A program made the translations under genes and the position numbers. From positions 1 to 64,000 of the forward strand of contig JAVBLA010000025.1 of assembly GCA_031553775.1 (NCBI GenBank): a stretch of 64,000 nucleotides of DNA, given 5' to 3'. The notes under the pieces are model-generated. The model was not told where the DNA came from. It worked only from the letters and a program-made list of their open reading frames with translations, and did not search any database. Shown piece by piece: positions 34,208-43,511 of the stretch (its first letter is position 1; each line of letters starts with the position of its first letter). Source of the stretch: JAISFI01 sp031553775. GTDB lineage: Bacteria > Bacteroidota > Bacteroidia > Bacteroidales > Azobacteroidaceae.

Positions 34208-35779
34208 TCATTTGAAAGAATTATTAATTTTATATACCCTGTCATTTATAGTTACAATGTAGATACCTTTGGAAAGATCAATATCTGTATTTGAATTAAT
34301 TATGGACTTATATAGCTTTTGTCCATAAATGCTAAAAATAGCAACATTAATTGGTTCAATTGTTTCTATACAAATACCATTGGAAATATTATATATAGAG
34401 ATACCATCAATATTAGCTACATCCATGAAATTATAATCTTTTTCTATGATATTAGTGAAATTTCTCCATCCTTCTGCTTGTGAATATACAACATAAGAGC
34501 CTTTTGGAACATATATTTTACAAGCTTCAGGTACACCATAAAAACTATATAAATTAGTGTTTATTTGCGGTGGTATTGGATTCCGACTGTGAATTTCGGA
34601 TAAATTTGAACATCCATAGAAAGCATTACCTTTGATACTGGTGAGTGATTTAGGCAAAGTTATTGATTTTAAATTTTCAGCCTCAGAGAAAAAGGAGAAA
34701 GGAATATTTTCAATACCTTCTTTAAGAACAATATCTGTATTTTCCGGCATGTATCCTTTATATTCATACATTGCGTTTCCTGCATATACAATTCCCTCAG
34801 GTTGAGAATAAAGCCATGGAGTCCATTCCAAGGCAAGTTCTCCTATGTTTTTTAGCGAATTAGGAAAAGAAATTGAATACAATTGATTACAATTACTAAA
34901 AGCACTTTTCCCAATATTGACTACGGAGTTAGGAATGAGAAGTGATGTTAAATTACTACAATCAGCAAATGCTTCATCAGCAATATTTTCTATTAAATTT
35001 GAAATAACTAATTCTCCTTGCTTTTGTCTTGGACATCTTATCAATTCTGTTTTATTCTTGTTAAATAACATTCCATTTTCAGATGCATAAACAATATTAT
35101 TTTCATCGACAGTAATTGTATTTAACGCACTATAATATCCTCCAAACGCATTTCCTTCAATGTTTAATACAGAACTTGGAATAAAAACAGACAATAAACT
35201 ACCACAGTCATAAAAGGCATATCTCCCTATACTTGTTATTGAATTGGGAAGATCTATGGACATTAAACTATTACAATTTTGAAACGCTTCTGGCTCGATA
35301 ATTATAACAGAATCCGGAATATTGATAGATGTCAAATTAATACAATTTTTAAATGTAGAAGATGTTATTTTTCTTAGGTCATCAGGTAAATGTACTAAAT
35401 ATAAATTTCTACAATCTAAAAATATGCTATTATCCATACTTGTTACCGAGTTAGGAAGAGTAATAGAAGTTAGTCCTTTACATTCTCTAAAAGCCCATTC
35501 TCCAATTTTTGTCACTGAATTAGGAATTGTTATTGAAGTCACGTCTTTACAATAAGCAAATGCTGAAGAATAAATTCCTATGACAGGATATGGCTTTCCA
35601 TTGTAAATTACTGTTGATGGTATATTTACAGCTCCGGAATAGAAGGGGTACTTACTCATAACTTCAGCTGAATTCTCTGAAAAAAGATAATTTATCCCAT
35701 TAATTAATACCTGCGATTTGAGAATGCTGTTTATAAAACACGAGAGGAGAATTAGAAATAAATATTTTTTCATTTTCAT
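34208..35779 (-). CDS. BspA-like LRR protein with C-terminal sorting domain
   Basis: A 523-residue exported protein: signal peptide (LFLILLSCFINSILKSQ), about 14 LRR_5 repeats of the xxLTSITLPNSVTSI type between residues 30 and 420, an IYVPKGSYVVY segment, and a C-terminal 70-residue domain with NVAIFSIYGQKLYKSI and LSKGIYIVTINDRVYKI, typical of T9SS type A. It is a shorter relative of the 1983-residue protein 3 kb away, lacking its beta modules. Probably surface-anchored and adhesive. Confidence 0.85.
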   Translation of the reverse strand: MKMKKYLFLILLSCFINSILKSQVLINGINYLFSENSAEVMSKYPFYSGAVNIPSTVIYNGKPYPVIGIYSSAFAYCKDVTSITIPNSVTKIGEWAFRECKGLTSITLPNSVTSMDNSIFLDCRNLYLVHLPDDLRKITSSTFKNCINLTSINIPDSVIIIEPEAFQNCNSLMSIDLPNSITSIGRYAFYDCGSLLSVFIPSSVLNIEGNAFGGYYSALNTITVDENNIVYASENGMLFNKNKTELIRCPRQKQGELVISNLIENIADEAFADCSNLTSLLIPNSVVNIGKSAFSNCNQLYSISFPNSLKNIGELALEWTPWLYSQPEGIVYAGNAMYEYKGYMPENTDIVLKEGIENIPFSFFSEAENLKSITLPKSLTSIKGNAFYGCSNLSEIHSRNPIPPQINTNLYSFYGVPEACKIYVPKGSYVVYSQAEGWRNFTNIIEKDYNFMDVANIDGISIYNISNGICIETIEPINVAIFSIYGQKLYKSIINSNTDIDLSKGIYIVTINDRVYKINNSFK

Positions 35780-35960
35780 TTTTTTATATTAATAACACAT
35801 GGCAATTGAAGAGGAAAAATACTATGCTGAAAATTTTCTGCATCCTTAAAAGCCCACAAACAATAAAACAAGTAGGGAAAAAGACGTATTCAAATCTATG
35901 TACCAACAATGTAATTTTATAATACAACTAATCCAATCACACCATCAAGGCAAAATTCTG

Positions 35961-35981
35961 AGAGAAAGAAACGCTTTCTCT
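35961..35981 (-). terminator. Hairpin after the small lipoprotein gene
   Basis: AGAGAAAG and CTTTCTCT form an 8-bp stem with a 5-base loop, 20 bp past the stop of the gene at 36001 (minus strand). The following bases (CAGAATTTTG) make a weak U-tract, so termination is uncertain. Confidence 0.4.
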
Positions 35982-36000
35982 TAGCATATAAAGTGATTAT

Positions 36001-36438
36001 TTATTTCTTAGTATACAAATCTCCATTGATTAAAATCTCATTGGCTTTATCCGTTTTCTCAAAAATATAATCATCATACCAGCTGTTGGGATCGTCCAGT
36101 TCTTCTAAAGAACTAATCACATATTTAGTTTCTGATTTTTGTTCTTTGATTGCTCCTTGTGGAGATCCGGCTCCTTTGAATTCATTCAGGAAATCGTATG
36201 TTTCAATCACTTTGTTGTTTTCATAAATAACATCTATTATATTGTTCGATGTTACGGTTACCTCATTTTTATAACTTGCATCATAATCACTGGTATACAC
36301 CCAGGTTCCCTGTACCCATGCAGGAGGGGAGAATGGAGATGCTCCATCATCCTCATCATCTTTAGAACAGGAAGTTGTAGAACAGATCAGAGCACAAGCA
36401 ATCATGGTTGCAAAAATAAATTTGAATGTTTTCATCAT
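36001..36438 (-). CDS. Small lipoprotein, lipocalin-like size, unknown function
   Basis: A 145-residue predicted lipoprotein; the lipobox is STTSC (Cys24) followed by an acidic run (SKDDEDDG) that in Bacteroidetes often marks export to the cell surface. The rest has PAWVQGTWVY near the start, a pattern seen in small lipocalin-like Bacteroidetes proteins, then beta-rich sequence. No known partner; alone between two unrelated genes. Confidence 0.65.
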   Translation of the reverse strand: MMKTFKFIFATMIACALICSTTSCSKDDEDDGASPFSPPAWVQGTWVYTSDYDASYKNEVTVTSNNIIDVIYENNKVIETYDFLNEFKGAGSPQGAIKEQKSETKYVISSLEELDDPNSWYDDYIFEKTDKANEILINGDLYTKK

Positions 36439-36511
36439 TTAAAATTTTAAAATTAATTATTGAATAGTTACATTGTAATATGAAATATTTTTTAACAAAT
36501 TGAATGGAACT

Positions 36512-37138
36512 TTACTTCCCGGCCAACACCTTCTTTTTCATCCTGCTAAAACTCTCCGGACTCATTTGCAAAAGTGAAGCGATATATTTATTGGAAACCC
36601 GCTGTTTAATTTTCTTGTACTGCGGTTGAGTAAAAAACAACCGGCAACGTTCCAAAGCGTCGAGTTTTCGCATGTAATAAATTGTCTTTTCGCGTTCTAC
36701 GATATGTTTCCTGATTAACTCGTCAAAAATTTCCCTGATAGCCGGAAATTTTTTCTTCAGTTCGACCATATTTTTTCCGGAGATACTGATAACAACAGTA
36801 TCTTCCAGGGCTTCAATATTTTCAAAACAGGCATCACCGGAAAAAATACCGGCATAAGACGTGATGAAATGGCCTTCGTATGCCATGTCGGTAATACATT
36901 CCTGATGATTATCATAAAAATACCGGCGACAAATTCCTTTGGCAATAAAAAATATATGCCGGCAAATATCATTCTCTTTCAATAAGAGAGTCTTGGACGG
37001 ACAATGCATCATCCTGCTATTTTCCATGATCATCGCCTTTTCGTCATATTTCAGAGGACGAATACGTGAGAGAGTATAAAACAGGTACCGGTATGCTAAT
37101 TTTTCCGTCATTCTTTTCTTTTTTCTCATTTCTTTCAC
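36512..37138 (-). CDS. Crp/Fnr-family transcriptional regulator
   Basis: A 208-residue regulator of the kind widespread in Bacteroidetes: a cyclic-nucleotide-binding-like beta-roll (residues about 25-140; LLLKENDICRHIFFIAKGIC, a later FITSYAGIFSG) and a short C-terminal helix-turn-helix (RVSNKYIASLLQMSPESFSRM). It has no cysteines in an Fnr arrangement. Its targets are unknown; nearest candidates are the surface genes on either side. A -7 box lies 83 bp upstream. Confidence 0.85.
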   Translation of the reverse strand: MKEMRKKKRMTEKLAYRYLFYTLSRIRPLKYDEKAMIMENSRMMHCPSKTLLLKENDICRHIFFIAKGICRRYFYDNHQECITDMAYEGHFITSYAGIFSGDACFENIEALEDTVVISISGKNMVELKKKFPAIREIFDELIRKHIVEREKTIYYMRKLDALERCRLFFTQPQYKKIKQRVSNKYIASLLQMSPESFSRMKKKVLAGK

Positions 37139-37220
37139 AAACTAATTCGGATTACCTGTTATCAAATGGTAATTCTTTTGTTGATTTGTGACAAGAAAAA
37201 GACACTTTTTTTAACCGTTA

Positions 37221-37228
37221 CAAAAGTA
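37221..37228 (-). promoter_or_regulatory. -7 promoter box for the Crp-like regulator gene
   Basis: The minus strand reads TACTTTTG, an exact TAnnTTTG match, giving a leader of roughly 80 nt before the ATG at 37138. Confidence 0.5.
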
Positions 37229-37277
37229 TCTAAAGAAAAAGAAATAATTTTTGATGTAAATCAAGAAATGAAGCCTG

Positions 37278-39017
37278 TTATTTTTTTCTTATTTTGTAAT
37301 TGAATACCTCCTTTCCTGTTTTTATTTTTATTATATAAATTCCTGATATATAGTTAGATATATCGATTTTTAATTTACTTTCAACACCTGTTAATTTTCC
37401 GGAAAGTGTATATATTTCCACTTGTTCCGGATTCAATAGGGGAGAAATATGCAAGATATTTCCTTCCAACCATATAGATTTCCTTGCATTTGCATATAGA
37501 TTATAGGGAAGACTGGAAACGACAAACGGGTTGTAATAATAAATCCGGTACCCTATCCATTCCCAGAGTTCTGTCTCCTGATCCCATTCGTAATACATCC
37601 CTTTCTGGGGAAAACCGTTTTCATCACAGGTCAATTCTCCTTTTTCCGAAGAAATCCACTGGTTGTTCTCGTAAGTGAATTCTTCATAATAGATCCTTAC
37701 ATCGTCTTCGTTATAGCGGTTTACCTGTTTGTATAAGCCAAACCAATGACCTGATTCCGGATTCCACTCGTAGTATTCTGAAAGTAAAAGCTGGCCTTTC
37801 CCATCATATTCATAGACCTTCTTTTCCATAGACCCGTTGTCATATACATCACCGTTTTCATCCCACGACATATATTCATATCCGGCTAAATTATCCCAGG
37901 CGTCATAAGATGTTTTTTCTACCACCGACATATACCAACCGGAAGAAGATATGTTCCAGTCATATTTTGTATAAAGGGTGGTCCGGCCCTGAGCGTCATA
38001 TTCATAAGTAGACTTTGTTATTCCATCCCATTTACCGGATGATCTGTCTAAATAGTATGACTCATCCAAAATCTGTTTCCCATCAGAATTGTATTGAGTG
38101 ATGTATCTGAATCCGTCTGAACCCGTAACTGTTTTCTGTCCGTTACTTTCAATTTCAGTGGTGTAAGATGTAATATCCTGACTCATAATCCAACGTTCAT
38201 GATCCCAATAGTAACGTTCTTTTACAAATGCATTGCCATTGGCATCATAATAGGTGATATACTTGGAATACTTGTTCCAGGGTCCGGAGAAATCATCAGA
38301 GGTATAAACTATTTCTTCTGTGATTTTTCCTTTTTCATTATATATCCATTCGTACCGATAATAGCAGTTAAAATAATCGATCCATAAAACACGGCCTCCT
38401 TCAGTCCGCAGATGATTACCGCTATAATGATACCAGGTAGAATCGCGGCATTCCCAATGCTTTTCTGCAGTGTTCCATGAATAATAAATGTCTGAATTCA
38501 AGTTATTATTATCATCATAAAACAATGTGTTTTTATAGCTTCCATACCATTCATTTTCAGAATAATCCCAAAAATAGTATTCGTCTAATGTGATATTATC
38601 AAATTTATCATAAATACAGGCCGATTTCCAATATCCGGTCCAGAGGCCTTTTTTTATGTCCCAGAGATATACTTCCGTGCGTATTTCATTTCCTTTGGCG
38701 TCGTATTCAAAAAAACTATGGTAATTCGGGCTGCCGTTTGAAGGATTATTTTCATAAACTTCTTCCGTAGTTGTATTATTTTCCTCATCAAATGAATAGA
38801 ATATTTCCTCACAGCATATCCACTTTCCATTTTCTTCGCTCGGGTAATAATCTTTGCTTTTTACGATTCGGCCCTGGTCATATTGCATGTATTTTTTCCG
38901 GATTAACTGATGATTGGGGCTATAATCATAAATGCTATCCAATAGGAATTTTTCCTGTGCTCCAATGAAAAACGGGATTATAAGACAGCAAAATATTATT
39001 TTCAATTTCTTTTTCAT
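37278..39017 (-). CDS. T9SS-exported protein with YD-like tryptophan-rich repeats
   Basis: A 579-residue exported protein: signal peptide (IIFCCLIIPFFIGAQ), then about 13 repeats of about 35 residues with the pattern YDxxGN...YYxWDxxxxxW (for example EYYFWDYSENEWYGSYKN), and a C-terminal T9SS sorting domain (VEIYTLSGKLTG, ISGIYIIKIKTGKE). The Trp-Asp repeats resemble YD/RHS repeats without an RHS core. It is 9 bp behind the transglutaminase-like gene, so it is the last gene of the seven-gene operon. It is the only operon member that T9SS would place at the surface. Confidence 0.8.
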   Translation of the reverse strand: MKKKLKIIFCCLIIPFFIGAQEKFLLDSIYDYSPNHQLIRKKYMQYDQGRIVKSKDYYPSEENGKWICCEEIFYSFDEENNTTTEEVYENNPSNGSPNYHSFFEYDAKGNEIRTEVYLWDIKKGLWTGYWKSACIYDKFDNITLDEYYFWDYSENEWYGSYKNTLFYDDNNNLNSDIYYSWNTAEKHWECRDSTWYHYSGNHLRTEGGRVLWIDYFNCYYRYEWIYNEKGKITEEIVYTSDDFSGPWNKYSKYITYYDANGNAFVKERYYWDHERWIMSQDITSYTTEIESNGQKTVTGSDGFRYITQYNSDGKQILDESYYLDRSSGKWDGITKSTYEYDAQGRTTLYTKYDWNISSSGWYMSVVEKTSYDAWDNLAGYEYMSWDENGDVYDNGSMEKKVYEYDGKGQLLLSEYYEWNPESGHWFGLYKQVNRYNEDDVRIYYEEFTYENNQWISSEKGELTCDENGFPQKGMYYEWDQETELWEWIGYRIYYYNPFVVSSLPYNLYANARKSIWLEGNILHISPLLNPEQVEIYTLSGKLTGVESKLKIDISNYISGIYIIKIKTGKEVFNYKIRKK

Positions 39018-39026
39018 AACTCTTCT

Positions 39027-40439
39027 TTATTTTATTTTTTGATTTTCTATACAGATAATCCTGGTAACTTTTCCTCTGTTTGAAGGCATTTCCTGTCCGG
39101 CAGAAGACCCATGGAACGATGGATCACAAATCGTATAAGTTCGTCCTTTCCGCTCAACACAAGCTCCAGCGATATTCCGTTGCAGGCAAATACCCGTAGC
39201 CACATGATGGGGATATACCGCCAAGGCAACATCCAAACCGGTCAGCGAACGGATGATATGGGCAAATAATATCGCCCGGTCTTCGCAGTCATTTGCCTGA
39301 ATACTAACGCTTTGTTCCGGAAAAAGCTTTTGCTCCCCGCCGAATTGCGTCTGATCGTCTACCCATAACAAATGCCGGTAAAAAAAAGATAAAACATTAT
39401 TGATAATGTCTAGTTGTTTGGAATGATCGACCGCTTTTCCGAAACTATGCTGAAAACTTTGTTGTAACAGATCGCTCATCCCTGCCTGAAAATAAATATC
39501 CAGCAAAGTATGCGGATAAGTATTATAAAAATCAGTCAGGTTTTTATTCCACGAAAGCTCGATCGCCGGAAGACCTTCTCCGGAAGGATATTTTGTTTCC
39601 ACTCTGTTTTCAACAAATACGGGGATACTTTTTATCTGCAAGTCGACCGCTCTCTTGGTTAACAAATGATTTCTCCTGTAACTGTAAATTTTCTGTCTGG
39701 CATCAACTTGCTTGTTTCCATGTACATAATAGGATTTCCCGTCAATCTCAATATAATCCTGCCGGAATACGGAGGTCGTGTAGGAGACGAGCAATAGCAG
39801 TTTTTTTTCTTGTCGTCCCAGCCTGACATCATATCCCAACCGCAACATCATAAAATATGTCAGCAGTATTTTTTCATTTCCGGACCTCATATTTAAAATT
39901 TCTCCGGCAAGTTTCTCTACCAGCAATAACTCACCCCAATCATTCAATACCAGTGTTTTCCGGGTTTCCAGTACTTCGGACAAAAGTTGATAAAAATCAG
40001 CCTCCAGGAATTTGAGACATTGATCGGCCACAGTATTTTCTGCAATATTTTGCAGGGAAAAATGAACAACAGGATCAGCGTAAAACCTCAATGTGGAGCC
40101 AAAAAACGGCAAAAATATTGCGTTATAAGTAATTTTTTTCGATTGGAGCACAGAAGCATAAGCACTAGCCGACGGAGTATACAACACCGGCATCAGCGGT
40201 TCCCGGATCCGGTCGTCTGCCGTTTCTTCCAATCCCTTATTAATGCTGAATGCTTCCCAGTTTTCACGCAGATACTCAAAAAATATCCGGTCCATTTCTT
40301 CGGAATAATCTTCGAACTGCCGGTCTGTTTCCCGGCTATAGCGCTCGAACTCTTTATCTAAAGAATCAAAAGGATCTGTCTGGGCGCTTAAACAAAGCGA
40401 TTGTAAAAAACATATAGCTATCAATAATTTTCTGTACAT
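39027..40439 (-). CDS. Exported transglutaminase-like cysteine protease-fold protein
   Basis: The ATG at 40439 (MYRKLLIAICFLQSLCLSAQ) gives a clear signal peptide; a GTG at 40448 is possible. The 470-residue protein ends in a transglutaminase-like domain with the catalytic triad in order: Cys in QANDCEDRAILFAHIIRS, His in YPHHVATGI, Asp in YTICDPSFHG. The first 330 residues are helical and unrecognised, with a heptad-like charged segment near residues 20-60. Transglutaminase-fold proteins in bacteria are often proteases or cross-linkers acting on other envelope proteins. It sits 1 bp after the upstream lipoprotein gene. Confidence 0.75.
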   Translation of the reverse strand: MYRKLLIAICFLQSLCLSAQTDPFDSLDKEFERYSRETDRQFEDYSEEMDRIFFEYLRENWEAFSINKGLEETADDRIREPLMPVLYTPSASAYASVLQSKKITYNAIFLPFFGSTLRFYADPVVHFSLQNIAENTVADQCLKFLEADFYQLLSEVLETRKTLVLNDWGELLLVEKLAGEILNMRSGNEKILLTYFMMLRLGYDVRLGRQEKKLLLLVSYTTSVFRQDYIEIDGKSYYVHGNKQVDARQKIYSYRRNHLLTKRAVDLQIKSIPVFVENRVETKYPSGEGLPAIELSWNKNLTDFYNTYPHTLLDIYFQAGMSDLLQQSFQHSFGKAVDHSKQLDIINNVLSFFYRHLLWVDDQTQFGGEQKLFPEQSVSIQANDCEDRAILFAHIIRSLTGLDVALAVYPHHVATGICLQRNIAGACVERKGRTYTICDPSFHGSSAGQEMPSNRGKVTRIICIENQKIK

Positions 40440-40440
40440 G

Positions 40441-41757
40441 TCACTCACATTTTACGGATGCATTGCCGGTAATATCTGTTTTCCAACCTTTCCCTGAAGC
40501 TATGGAAGTATCCGAAAACCTGGCTCCGGAATTGCCTTTGATGGTTAAACCTGATTCGCTGTTGGCAGAAACAGGTATTTTCCGGAATAGATCGTTTAAG
40601 CTGCATGCATCCATCTGGTTATTGCTACAATCGATTGTTTTGAGCTGTTTACTATCACCTAAGCTGACAGTACGGATAAAATTATCAGGACAGGTCAGCC
40701 ATATTAGATCCTGGCAAAGACTAACATCTAACTCTTCCAGATTACAACAGTTAAAAGTAAGGGCTCGCAATTTGTTGTTTCGGGATAAATCAACAGAAGT
40801 AATCTGGCAATATTCGAAATAAATTTCCTCTAATTGCGGGGCATGAGAAAAATCTGCATCTACTATCTCAAAAAGATGATCCTTATTCCATAATAATAAC
40901 CAGTAGATGGCAGTACCGTAAATAATAACCGTAGCGTTTTCCGATTGATAGGTATGTTCCGGCAACAATTGAAAACCGTTGTACAGGTCTTCGTATGAAC
41001 CGTCTCCCCAATCGACCGATACATTATTCCCCTGGATATTCATACGTATCATTTGGGGATCAGAAGTTTTCTTTTTAATTTTCAGAATAATACGATCGCC
41101 GTTTTGCCGGTAGGTACGGATAGTACGAACTTCCCCATAATAAATGCCATTATTGCATTTCACAAACGGACGAATCTGATATACAGTATTCGCCAATAGC
41201 CCTTTTCCGGAGTAAGAACTGTTGTTTTCTGCAATAATTACAGAATTGTCTTGTATGGAAGGTATTGCTCCGGTACTCCAGCACAGGCCTTTCTCAAAGA
41301 CTTTCAATTCTCCGGTTATTACTTCAAAAGAAGCATTGAATGTATTAGCGGTGACTTCCGAAACCTCCCAGCTTTTGAATGAGGCCTGATCAGAAGTCAT
41401 ATTATAGCTGCATTCTGCAAATTCCGATTGCCGGTCTCCGGTAAAAGCGCAAATCCGGAAATGATACGTCCCCGGGAAGATATCCGTCAATACATAGCTT
41501 CGGACATTCCGTTGAATATCGATTTCTTTGGAAATTCTTCCGGAAATAATCAATTGAAATCCTTCTTCCTCCGTATCTTTATATTCCCAGGATATTTTAA
41601 TCTGATTAACTCCGGTTTCCGATACGGCTATAGCAGCAGGAGCAGAAAAAGGATTATCCTTATCCGCCGGGTTATCGTATTCTTTAGTGCAACCACACAG
41701 AAAAACACAAAAAACGATCAGAAATCCGATGTTGATCTTACACATCATATTTTTCAT
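40441..41757 (-). CDS. Fibronectin III/PKD-like/LRR lipoprotein, paralogue 2
   Basis: About 438 residues from the ATG at 41757, which overlaps the upstream stop as ATGA. Lipobox FLCGC; EYDNPADKDNPFSAP follows, a tail seen in other Bacteroidetes surface lipoproteins. A fibronectin type III domain (residues about 40-125), a second beta domain, a PKD-like segment (VSVDWGDGSYED), and short LRRs (TSVDLSRNNKLRALTF) lead to a Cys-rich end (GNASVKCE). It is about as long as the LRR part of its neighbour at 41754 and shares its order of domains, showing a tandem duplication. Likely a surface-exposed binding lipoprotein. Confidence 0.75.
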   Translation of the reverse strand: MKNMMCKINIGFLIVFCVFLCGCTKEYDNPADKDNPFSAPAAIAVSETGVNQIKISWEYKDTEEEGFQLIISGRISKEIDIQRNVRSYVLTDIFPGTYHFRICAFTGDRQSEFAECSYNMTSDQASFKSWEVSEVTANTFNASFEVITGELKVFEKGLCWSTGAIPSIQDNSVIIAENNSSYSGKGLLANTVYQIRPFVKCNNGIYYGEVRTIRTYRQNGDRIILKIKKKTSDPQMIRMNIQGNNVSVDWGDGSYEDLYNGFQLLPEHTYQSENATVIIYGTAIYWLLLWNKDHLFEIVDADFSHAPQLEEIYFEYCQITSVDLSRNNKLRALTFNCCNLEELDVSLCQDLIWLTCPDNFIRTVSLGDSKQLKTIDCSNNQMDACSLNDLFRKIPVSANSESGLTIKGNSGARFSDTSIASGKGWKTDITGNASVKCE

Positions 41758-43505
41758 TCGCATTTTTCAGAAGCATCTCCATCCTTATCCGGTTTCCATC
41801 CTTTATCCCGGGCAATAGATGTATTGCTGGTTAAGGTTCCCGGATTATAACTATTATACAGCGTGATTCCGCTTTTCACCGGAAGCGCTTCGTAAAAACG
41901 ATTCAATGTACAGGCATCTAATTGATTATCACTGATTGTTACATACGTCAATGCCGGAAGAGAAGCCGGAAATTTCAACTTACTGACAGAAGTACCTGAT
42001 AACGAAAAATAATACAGCTTTGTATGCCTGCTGATATCCAACTCCATTAATTGTTCGGAACTGCAAAATAATCTTTCCAATAGGAGATTATTGCTCAAAT
42101 CAAGGGCTTTTAATTGAGTATCTTGCACATATACTCCCTTCAGGTTGGTATTTTTGCTGAAATCGACACTGGTCAGATTATTTGAAGAAGCCAGAAATTC
42201 GTCCAGATTCAGACATTGAGATACATCGATCTCTGAGATATTGTTCGACATAAAATCAATTCCGTATAAACGTTTGTTGTTGCTGATATCTAAAACCGTT
42301 AACTTATTATCCGGACAGTATAAATAAAGGAGACTAGGATTATGAGATACGTCTAAAGTTTCCAACTGATTGTCATCGAGATATAAATTTGTCAGATAAC
42401 CATTGTTTGAAAGATCGATCTCTTTCAGCAAACAAGCCTGTAAACCCAACGTTCCTAAAGAGGGAGCATTGCTCAGATCGATCGATTCAACCTGAAGGGT
42501 ATTCGGATTCCCCAAAGCATTATTCAGCCTGAAAAATCGCAAACTCATAATGTATTGTCCGTAAAAAACAATTCTCCTGGTTTCATCCGAAGAATATTGG
42601 TGCCGGATATCCTGAGAAATATTCCCGTACTCCTCACAACTTCCATCTCCCCAGTCAATTACAATATTCCCTCCGAATACATTTATATGCCCTTCATACC
42701 CGTTGATGGAAGACGGTTTAGCGTATACCACAATTCTTTCGGCAGCTTGCCTGTAAGTAGATACCAATACCGTTTTTCCGTAAAATACGCCATTTGAACA
42801 TTTCAGATAAGGCCGGATAGAGTAGGCGGTAGCCGGAATCAGACCGGAAAGAGAAATATTAACCGGATTACTGTTGTTTCCAACTTCAGCAGTAGTTCGA
42901 TTGTCTTTCAAAGAAGGTTCATGCTCATCGGAAAAGCAAATACCCTGTTCAAGAACCGGATAGCGGTCTTTATTCCCAACCGAAAAACGAATATCAAGTG
43001 ATGTAGATTCCAGATTTTCAATCTGGATATCACTGAATACCGGTACTTCATCGCTCAAAACAAAGCGTTCTCTGGCACTGGCTGATTTCCGGGTCTTATT
43101 AAATGCATATACTTCAAAAAAATATTCTCCGGGAAGTACTCCTTTTAATATATAAGAGCCTGTATCGGCAGGAATCGTAATTTCTTGTGTGATCTGTCCG
43201 GAAATGATCAGTCTGAACCCTTCTTCCGTATCCGTATGATCTTTCCAGTAAATAGTAAGTTGTTGATTGTCAGTAGCCTCTATCTTCAGGTCGCCAGGAG
43301 CAGAGAAGAGGGTATCTGAGTCTAAGGGATTAGTGTATTCGCGGTTGCAGGAGAGGAAGGGGAGAAAGAAGAGAAGGTATAAAATTGAAATTTGAAAATT
43401 GGCTAAGACCGATCTTCGATTGAAAATTGAAAATGCAGAAATGAGGGTGATATTGCGTTGATATAATGTGGAAAGATATTTTGTATGAAGATAAAGGGGT
43501 TTCAT
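41754..43505 (-). CDS. Fibronectin III/PKD-like/LRR lipoprotein, paralogue 1
   Basis: A 583-residue relative of the next gene: lipobox LPFLSC after an unusually long N-terminus (about 53 residues), REYTNPLDSDTLFSAP, fibronectin type III domains, VIDWGDGSCEEYG (PKD-like), then about ten LRRs (LDVSHNPSLLYLYCPDNKL) and the same KGWKPDKDGDASEKCE end. The codons before the lipobox coincide with AATTTTCAAATTTCAATTTT-like filler typical of intergenic DNA, yet no later ATG exists, so the true start is doubtful. It begins 6 bp after the PEGA gene. Confidence 0.72.
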   Translation of the reverse strand: MKPLYLHTKYLSTLYQRNITLISAFSIFNRRSVLANFQISILYLLFFLPFLSCNREYTNPLDSDTLFSAPGDLKIEATDNQQLTIYWKDHTDTEEGFRLIISGQITQEITIPADTGSYILKGVLPGEYFFEVYAFNKTRKSASARERFVLSDEVPVFSDIQIENLESTSLDIRFSVGNKDRYPVLEQGICFSDEHEPSLKDNRTTAEVGNNSNPVNISLSGLIPATAYSIRPYLKCSNGVFYGKTVLVSTYRQAAERIVVYAKPSSINGYEGHINVFGGNIVIDWGDGSCEEYGNISQDIRHQYSSDETRRIVFYGQYIMSLRFFRLNNALGNPNTLQVESIDLSNAPSLGTLGLQACLLKEIDLSNNGYLTNLYLDDNQLETLDVSHNPSLLYLYCPDNKLTVLDISNNKRLYGIDFMSNNISEIDVSQCLNLDEFLASSNNLTSVDFSKNTNLKGVYVQDTQLKALDLSNNLLLERLFCSSEQLMELDISRHTKLYYFSLSGTSVSKLKFPASLPALTYVTISDNQLDACTLNRFYEALPVKSGITLYNSYNPGTLTSNTSIARDKGWKPDKDGDASEKCE

Positions 43506-43511
43506 ATGTGG

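Noticed and set aside
37278..39017. RHS toxin with YD repeats
   Set aside because: It lacks the RHS core and a C-terminal toxin, and ends in a T9SS sorting domain.
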